The translations under genes and the position numbers were made by a program. Of a DNA stretch of 42,080 nt, positions 37,166 to 42,080 are shown piece by piece. How positions within the stretch are numbered: position 1 is the stretch's first letter; each line of letters begins with the position of its first letter. The notes under the pieces were generated by a model. It did no database searches. It saw nothing but the letters and a program-made list of their open reading frames with translations, and was not told the origin of the DNA. This DNA comes from an uncultured Euryhalocaulis sp. (GTDB lineage: Bacteria > Pseudomonadota > Alphaproteobacteria > Caulobacterales > Maricaulaceae): assembly GCA_913055605.1 (NCBI GenBank), contig CAJXKJ010000025.1, positions 1-42,080 on the forward strand, given 5' to 3'.

Positions 37166-37941
37166 GCGGCGCGGCGCCGATCCGCGCCGGAGCGCTGGAC
37201 CTGCGTGGGGTGCGCCATGGCTTCTTCACGCGCGAGGGCGGCGTCTCCGAGGGCATCTATGCGGGGCTGAATTGCGGGCGCGGGTCGAAAGACGACCCGG
37301 CGCACGCCGAGGAGAACCGCAAGCGGGCGATGGCGGCGCTGGGCGCCGCGGCGGGCGATCTGGTGACGTCCTATCAGGTTCACTCGCCGGACGTGCTGAC
37401 GGTCGACGGGCCGTGGCCGGGCGAGACGCCGAAGGGCGACGCGCTGGTCACCGCCACGCCCGGACTGGTGCTGGGCATCGTGACGGCCGATTGCGGGCCG
37501 GTCCTGCTGGCCGATACGGAAGCCGGGGTGATCGGCGCGGCGCATGCGGGCTGGCGCGGCGCGCTGTCCGGCGTGATCGAGAACACGGTGGCGGCGATGA
37601 CGGAACTGGGCGCCGACCCCGCGCGCATCGCCGCGGCGGTGGGCCCGTGTATCGCGCAGCCGAGCTATGAGGTCGGCCGCGAATTTTACGACGCCTTTGT
37701 CGACGCGAATGAGGATTACGACCGCTTCTTCATTCCGGGCGCGGGCGACCGGCTGCAGTTCGACCTGAAGGCGTTCTGCGCCGGGCGGCTGAACGCGGCG
37801 GGGGTGGAGACCGTGGAGGTCCTGCCGCATGACACCTGTGCAGACGAGGCGCGCTTTTATTCCAACCGCCGGGCGGTGCATCGCGGCGAAGGCGATTACG
37901 GCCGGCTGCTGTCCGCCATCGTGCTGGGTCCCGATGCATAA
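37162..37941 (+). CDS. pgeF: Peptidoglycan editing factor PgeF / YfiH-LACC1 family oxidoreductase
   Basis: The protein has 259 residues. Family marks are RHGFFTREGGVSEGIYAGLNCG, the His in YQVHSPDVL, TADCGPVLLAD, AAHAGWRGALSG, and VGPCIAQPSYEVG. The conserved His and Cys residues that bind zinc are present. Homologues act on purine nucleosides and, in E. coli, PgeF removes misincorporated peptidoglycan stem peptides. Start and stop overlap neighbours (4 bases with midA, 8 with thiD), so it is the third gene of a tight operon. Confidence 0.95.
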   Translation: MSGAAPIRAGALDLRGVRHGFFTREGGVSEGIYAGLNCGRGSKDDPAHAEENRKRAMAALGAAAGDLVTSYQVHSPDVLTVDGPWPGETPKGDALVTATPGLVLGIVTADCGPVLLADTEAGVIGAAHAGWRGALSGVIENTVAAMTELGADPARIAAAVGPCIAQPSYEVGREFYDAFVDANEDYDRFFIPGAGDRLQFDLKAFCAGRLNAAGVETVEVLPHDTCADEARFYSNRRAVHRGEGDYGRLLSAIVLGPDA

Positions 37942-38734
37942 GCCGGCGCGCGTCCTGATCATCGCGGGATCGGATTCCGGCGGCGGCGCGGGCATCCAGG
38001 CCGACATCAAGACGGTCACGGCGCTGGGCGGCTACGCCATGACGGCGATCACGGCGCTGACCGTGCAGAACACGCTGGGCGTCACCGACGTGTTCGAGGC
38101 GCCCGAACATATCGTGCGGGCGCAGATGCGCGCGGTGCTGTCCGATATCGGCGCCGACGCGGCGAAGACCGGGATGCTGGCCAATGCGGCGCTGGTCGAG
38201 GCGGTGGCGGAGGAGCTGTCCGGCGGCGGCCTGCCGCTGGTGGCCGACCCGGTGATGGTGGCCAAGGGCGGGGCGAGCCTGATCGAAGACGACGCCGTGG
38301 AGGCGCTGGTCGGCGCGCTGATGCCGCTGGCGGCCGTCATCACCCCGAACGCGCCGGAGGCCGCGCGCCTGACCGGGCTGGAGGTCGAGGATGCGGACGG
38401 CCAGATGGCGGCGGCGGAAAAACTGATGGAGATGGGCGCGGCGGCGGCGCTGGTGAAAGGCGGGCATGTGGCGGGCGAGACGGTGCGCGACGTGCTGGCC
38501 TTCGAGGGCGGCACGCGCGTGTTCGAAAGCCCGCGCATCAACACGCAGCACACGCACGGCACGGGCTGCACCCTGGCCAGCGCCATCGCCACGGGGCTGG
38601 GCGCAGGCAAGACCCTGCCCGACGCGGTGGAGGCGGCGCGCGATTATGTGCACCACGCGATCCTGTACGCGCCCGGCTTCGGCAAGGGCGCCGGGCCCCT
38701 GGACCATGGCTGGACGCTGAGGGCGAAGAGCTAG
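37934..38734 (+). CDS. thiD: Bifunctional hydroxymethylpyrimidine kinase/phosphomethylpyrimidine kinase
   Basis: The protein has 266 residues. The N-terminus is VLIIAGSDSGGGAGIQADIKT, the substrate-binding region of ThiD. The anion-hole and catalytic motif is HTHGTGCTLASAIATGLGAG near the C-terminus, and VKGGHV is conserved. It phosphorylates hydroxymethylpyrimidine twice for thiamine synthesis. It overlaps the pgeF end by 8 bases. Its TAG stop is embedded in CTAG (38731-38734), which also encodes the stop of the convergent transporter gene. Confidence 0.97.
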   Translation: MHKPARVLIIAGSDSGGGAGIQADIKTVTALGGYAMTAITALTVQNTLGVTDVFEAPEHIVRAQMRAVLSDIGADAAKTGMLANAALVEAVAEELSGGGLPLVADPVMVAKGGASLIEDDAVEALVGALMPLAAVITPNAPEAARLTGLEVEDADGQMAAAEKLMEMGAAAALVKGGHVAGETVRDVLAFEGGTRVFESPRINTQHTHGTGCTLASAIATGLGAGKTLPDAVEAARDYVHHAILYAPGFGKGAGPLDHGWTLRAKS

Positions 38735-39708
38735 GCGCGCAGTTTTGGGCGCCGGCCGGCGAGCAGCAGGCCGAGCAGGATCAGGCCCAGCGCCGCCAAA
38801 GCGTTCCAGCCGAACGTCTCGTTCAGCGCGACCGCGCCGAGGGTCACCGCGAAGACCGGCACCAGATAATTGGTCAGAGACAGGAAGCCCGGACCCGCGC
38901 TGCGCGCCAGCGCCAGATAGGTGATCGTCGCCAGCGCCGTCGGGCCGGCGCCGAGCGCAAGGATCGCCGCGCCCGAGCGGGCAGAGAATTCCAGCCCATT
39001 GGTCGTCGCGTCCCACAGGCCGAGCGGTGTGGTGGCGATCGCCGCAACCAGGCAAACGCCCGCCGCGCCGCCGATCAGGGATTTGTGCGTGGAGAAGCGC
39101 GCCAGAATGACGGTGAAGGCGTAGAGCACGGCGGTCAGCAGCAGCGCGCCGACGGCCATCGCATAGCCCGGACCGGCCTCCGCCGACAGGGTCGGCGCGA
39201 ACAGGACGATGACGCCCAGAAACGCCACCGCCAGACCGGCGCTGCGCCGGCGGGTGATGCGTTCGCCCGCCAGAAAGTGCGCCAGCACCGCGACGAAGAG
39301 CGGGGCGCTGGAGATGACGATGCCGGTCATGCCGGAATTCACCGTCTGCTGCGCCCAGGGGATCAGGAAGAAGGGGATGGTGTTGCCGACCAGGCCCACG
39401 GCGGCCAGCCATTTCCACGCCGGGTCGGGGCGCGGCAGCAGGCGCGGCAGCGGCGCGCGCACGATGGCGGCAACGGTCAGCAGGAAGGCGGCGCCCAGCC
39501 ACATGCGCAACATGACGATGACCAGCGGCGAGAGGGTTTCCAGCGCCACTTCGATCGTGGCGAAGGCGCTGCCCCACAGACAGGTGAGGAGCGCCATGCG
39601 CGCCCAGTCGGCCGGAACGGGACCCGGGGCGGCGACCGGCCCGGCGGGAGCGGACGTGCGGGCGGCGGGCTGGGTCGGGGCGTCGGTCACGGCGCGCAGA
39701 TGGCGCAT
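38731..39708 (-). CDS. DMT family transporter (EamA)
   Basis: The protein has 325 residues with about ten helices in two EamA repeats. The first repeat has LTCLWGSAFATIEVALETLSP and RMWLGAAFLLTVAAIV; the second has SHLL-type YAFTVILARFSTH and TYLALARSAGPGFLSLTNYLVPVFAV. It is an inner-membrane exporter or permease of small metabolites; substrate unknown. ATG 39708 was chosen; the open frame extends to 39756 without a signal. It is divergent from the symporter gene across about 60 bases. Confidence 0.92.
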   Translation of the reverse strand: MRHLRAVTDAPTQPAARTSAPAGPVAAPGPVPADWARMALLTCLWGSAFATIEVALETLSPLVIVMLRMWLGAAFLLTVAAIVRAPLPRLLPRPDPAWKWLAAVGLVGNTIPFFLIPWAQQTVNSGMTGIVISSAPLFVAVLAHFLAGERITRRRSAGLAVAFLGVIVLFAPTLSAEAGPGYAMAVGALLLTAVLYAFTVILARFSTHKSLIGGAAGVCLVAAIATTPLGLWDATTNGLEFSARSGAAILALGAGPTALATITYLALARSAGPGFLSLTNYLVPVFAVTLGAVALNETFGWNALAALGLILLGLLLAGRRPKLRA

Positions 39709-39770
39709 ATCGCGCCCCGGCGCCAGAGGGGACGCGCCGCCGCATTCACATGGCAAACAGCGGAAATAGG

Positions 39771-41261
39771 ATGGCCGGACCCCAGCAACGCCGGAGCACC
39801 GCCGTGCCGACCCCGTCCCCCGCGCCCGTCCGCAAGCGCCGCCTGCACCCGCGCAACATGAAATATTTCGGCGAACCGCTGCACCGGCTGATCCGGGGGC
39901 GGCTGTGGCTGCAGGTCATTATCGGGATGGTGCTGGGCGTCGGCGCGGGCGTGCTGCTGAGCCCCGACACCGGGCTGGTGGGGGAGAACCTGGCCACGGC
40001 GCTGGGCGAATGGCTGGCCCTGCCCGGCCATCTGTTCCTGGCCTTTATCCAGATGATCGTCGTGCCGCTGATCCTGGCGTCGATCATCCGGGGCATCGCG
40101 GCGGCGACCGACGTGCAGCAACTGAAAAGCACCGGCGTGTGGGTGGGGGTCTATTTCCTGGCCACCACGATCGTTGCGGTGGTGATCGGGATCGGGCTGG
40201 GCCTGACGCTGCAGCCCGGCCGGTTCATCGACGCGGAATCGGTGACGCGCGCGGCGGGCGGCCAGTCCGCGGAGGCGGTGCGCGCGGCGACCGAACAAGC
40301 GGCGCAGGCGCAGGGCGAGATCACCCTGGCCGACATTCCGGGCGAGCTGGTCGGGGTGCTGCCGATCAATCCGATGAGCGCCATCGCCGAGGGGCAGATG
40401 CTGCAGATCGTGATCTTCGCCATGGTGCTGGGGGTCGGCCTGCTGAGCCTGAAGCCGTCCTCGGCCAAGCCGCTGCTGGAGCTGATGGGCAGCGTGCAGA
40501 GCGTGTGCATGGCCATTGTCGGCGCGGTGATGACCATGGCGCCGCTGGCCGTGTTCGGCCTGCTGGCCCAGGCGGTGATCCGCACCGGGCCGAATGTGCT
40601 GGGCGGCCTTGGCGTCTATGCGGGTGCGGTGGTGCTGGGCATGGGCGTCCTGCTGCTGGTCTATATGGCCATCGCGCGCGTGCTGGCCGGGATCGGCCCG
40701 GCGCGCTTCCTGTCCGCGATCCGCGAGCCGTTCCTGCTGGGCTTTTCCACCAACAGCTCCGCCGCGACGATGCCGATCACGATCCGGGCGGCGGAAGAGA
40801 AGCTGCGCGTGCGGCCGTCGCTGTCGCAATTCATCATCCCGCTGGGCGCGACGGTGAATATGGGCGGCACGGCGCTGTATCAGGGGCTGGCGGCGGTGTT
40901 CATGGCGCAGATGTTCGATATCGACCTGCCGCTGCCCGCGCTGGCGGCGCTGGTGGCCACGGCGCTGGGCGCATCCATCGGCACGCCGGCCGTGCCGGGC
41001 GTGGGGATCGTGGTGCTGGCCAGCGTCCTGTCCAGCGCCGGCATCCCGCTGTCGGGCCTGGCGCTGATCGTGGGGGTGGACCGCGTTCTGGAGCGGTTCC
41101 GCACCAGCCTGAACGTCACCGGCGACCTGGTGGCGTGCAAGGTGATGGACCGCTTCATGCCCGCGACCATCAGCAAAACGGAGGAATTGCGGGAGGAGCG
41201 GAAGGCCGCGCGGGAACAGGACCGCCAGTCGACCGACGTCGTGGTCGCGCGTAGCGCCTGA
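39771..41261 (+). CDS. Dicarboxylate/amino-acid:cation symporter (DAACS family)
   Basis: The protein has 496 residues. After a Pro/Arg-rich N-terminus, about eight helices and two re-entrant loops follow. Diagnostic motifs are PGHLFLAFIQMIVVPLILAS, the serine-rich loop FSTNSSAATMP, PLGATVNMGGTALYQG, and the substrate/cation site GVDRVLERFRTSLNVTGD. GltP/DctA-type carriers of this family take up glutamate, aspartate or C4-dicarboxylates. A roughly 55-residue loop (about 130-190) between helices is longer than in E. coli GltP. Either ATG 39750 or 39771 could start it; a purine-rich GCGGAA lies before the latter. Confidence 0.92.
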   Translation: MAGPQQRRSTAVPTPSPAPVRKRRLHPRNMKYFGEPLHRLIRGRLWLQVIIGMVLGVGAGVLLSPDTGLVGENLATALGEWLALPGHLFLAFIQMIVVPLILASIIRGIAAATDVQQLKSTGVWVGVYFLATTIVAVVIGIGLGLTLQPGRFIDAESVTRAAGGQSAEAVRAATEQAAQAQGEITLADIPGELVGVLPINPMSAIAEGQMLQIVIFAMVLGVGLLSLKPSSAKPLLELMGSVQSVCMAIVGAVMTMAPLAVFGLLAQAVIRTGPNVLGGLGVYAGAVVLGMGVLLLVYMAIARVLAGIGPARFLSAIREPFLLGFSTNSSAATMPITIRAAEEKLRVRPSLSQFIIPLGATVNMGGTALYQGLAAVFMAQMFDIDLPLPALAALVATALGASIGTPAVPGVGIVVLASVLSSAGIPLSGLALIVGVDRVLERFRTSLNVTGDLVACKVMDRFMPATISKTEELREERKAAREQDRQSTDVVVARSA

Positions 41262-41269
41262 GCAAACCC

Positions 41270-41298
41270 GTCAGTCCGGGATCTGTCAGTCCGGGATC
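41270..41298. repeat. 15-bp tandem duplication spanning the rimM stop codon
   Basis: GTCAGTCCGGGATC occurs at 41270-41283 and again at 41285-41298, with one base between (period 15). Each copy encodes IPD-stop in the RimM frame on the minus strand, so the second copy beyond the stop is a duplicated gene end. It sits in the short gap between two convergent genes. Confidence 0.85.
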
Positions 41299-41807
41299 AG
41301 GCCCTCGGGCGGGTCGATGGTGACGGTGCGGCCCTCCAGATCGACCTCCGGCGCGAAGTCCCGCGTGAAGGGAATGCGCCAGGCCTCTTTCGGGCCCGGC
41401 GGGCCGGCGATCTCCAGAAGGTCGCCGCCGCCGAAATTCACCACCGCCTTGATGCGGCCGAGATCGGCGCCGTCCAGATTGCGCACCGCCATGCCGACGA
41501 GGTCCGAGAAATAGAACTCGTCCTCCTCCGGCGCGGGCAGCGCGGTGCGCGGGACATAAAGGCGCTGGCCCTTCATCGCCTCGGCCTGTTCGCGGCTTTC
41601 GATCTCCGGCGCCAGGGCGGCGAAGCCGTCCTTCACCGGGCGCCATGAGCGGACGCTGAGCCGGGGGGCGCCGTCCGCGTCCAGCAGCGGGCCGTAGGCG
41701 AAGACCGCCTCCGGATCCGCAGTGAAGGACGCGATGCGCGCCTCCCCGCGCACGCCGAATGCGCCGCGGATTTCGCCGACGCAGATCAGGCGCGCAGGGG
41801 AGGACAT
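41286..41807 (-). CDS. rimM: Ribosome maturation factor RimM
   Basis: The protein has 173 residues. The N-terminal domain begins ICVGEIRGAFGVRGEARIASFT, and the PRC-barrel part has FYFSDLVGMAVRNLDGADLGRIKAVVNFGGGDLLEI. The C-terminal AWRIPFTRDFAPEVDLEGRTVTIDPPEGL is typical. It assists 30S head maturation around S19. It lies 15 bases after the rpsP stop on the same strand. The trmD gene that normally follows is absent here. Confidence 0.97.
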   Translation of the reverse strand: MSSPARLICVGEIRGAFGVRGEARIASFTADPEAVFAYGPLLDADGAPRLSVRSWRPVKDGFAALAPEIESREQAEAMKGQRLYVPRTALPAPEEDEFYFSDLVGMAVRNLDGADLGRIKAVVNFGGGDLLEIAGPPGPKEAWRIPFTRDFAPEVDLEGRTVTIDPPEGLIPD

Positions 41808-41822
41808 CGCGAAAGAGCGGTC

Positions 41823-42080
41823 CTAGGCCGTCTCTTCTTCTGCCGGAGCCTCTTCGGCCGGGGCTTCCTCGGCGGGGGCTTCCTCAGCGGCGGCTTCGGC
41901 CGGAGCTTCTTCAGCCGGGGCCTCCTCGGCGGGGGCTTCAGCTTCGGTCGGGGCGGCGGCGGCTTCGGCCTTGGCCGCTTCCTTGGCCGCGCGCTCTTCC
42001 TCGCGCTCCTGCGCCTTCTTGCCCGGCTTGGCCTTGTTCGGGTTGTCGCCGTGCGCCCATTCGTACAGGCCAGCCTCGCT
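41823..42080 (-). CDS. rpsP: 30S ribosomal protein S16, C-terminal part (runs off the window)
   Basis: The last 85 codons are present; the start lies beyond the window end. SEAGLYEWAHGDNPNKAKP is the conserved end of alphaproteobacterial S16. A long low-complexity tail follows, first charged (KKAQEREEERAAKEAAKAE), then at least five EEAPA-type repeats ending in EEETA. The stop is TAG at 41823-41825. Such tails vary between relatives and are probably disordered. It is co-transcribed with rimM downstream. Confidence 0.92.
   Translation of the reverse strand, partial: SEAGLYEWAHGDNPNKAKPGKKAQEREEERAAKEAAKAEAAAAPTEAEAPAEEAPAEEAPAEAAAEEAPAEEAPAEEAPAEEETA

Overview
The window is a high-GC, gene-dense chromosomal segment of an alphaproteobacterium. 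The best fit is the Caulobacterales/Maricaulales group (Hyphomonadaceae or Maricaulaceae-like); genus is not decidable by eye. Pointers are two HWE/HisKA_2-type histidine kinases, a zf-CHCC (NDUFS6-like) protein, a MidA/NDUFAF7 methyltransferase beside lgt and pgeF, a proC-ybjN-ubiK cluster, a RuvCAB operon and an S16 protein with an acidic tail. There are no rRNA genes, insertion sequences, integrases, CRISPR arrays or phage genes. One tRNA gene, tRNA-Arg(CCG), is present.

Layout. 1-5.4 kb (minus strand): a secreted haem-c/beta-propeller protein, a Tat-exported sugar-phosphate-isomerase-like lipoprotein and a three-PAS histidine kinase. 5.5-6.1 kb: a conserved hypothetical protein and tRNA-Arg. 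6.3-11.8 kb (plus): a CHASE/GAF/HWE kinase, a cation/proton antiporter fused to a periplasmic Bax-like domain, and a DUF3500 protein. 11.8-13.17 kb: a sharply AT-rich island with one gene (two membrane segments plus a GAF-like domain). It abuts, and seems to have replaced the last codons of, an ABC ATPase gene. 14.2-17.9 kb (plus): zf-CHCC, polA and a GNAT acetyltransferase. 17.9-22.6 kb (minus): a receiver-only response regulator, its HisKA_2 kinase, and acnA. 22.7-26.7 kb (minus): the recombination operon ruvC-ruvA-ruvB-recQ. 26.8-28.3 kb: a small conserved protein and a second haem-c/propeller protein. 28.5-33.3 kb (minus): an RND efflux operon with a MarR regulator. 33.3-35.0 kb (minus): ybjN-proC and ubiK. 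35.1-38.7 kb (plus): a tightly overlapped operon lgt-midA-pgeF-thiD. 38.7-41.3 kb: a divergent pair of an EamA transporter and a dicarboxylate/amino-acid symporter. 41.3 kb to the end (minus): rimM and the 3' part of rpsP.

Most of the window is housekeeping: DNA repair and replication, TCA cycle, lipoprotein maturation, ribosome assembly, ubiquinone and thiamine metabolism, efflux. The parts that do not look routine are the antiporter-Bax fusion, whose Bax domain lacks the expected catalytic glutamate; the AT-rich island with its recombination scar in the ABC gene; the two haem-c plus Vgb-like propeller proteins; and two clean inverted repeats placed like operators, upstream of the HisKA_2 kinase and upstream of the RND operon. 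I see no complete multi-gene novel system. The island gene and the antiporter fusion are the best candidates for new biology.

Start codons below were chosen from visible Shine-Dalgarno sequences, signal peptides or gene overlaps; uncertain ones are flagged.
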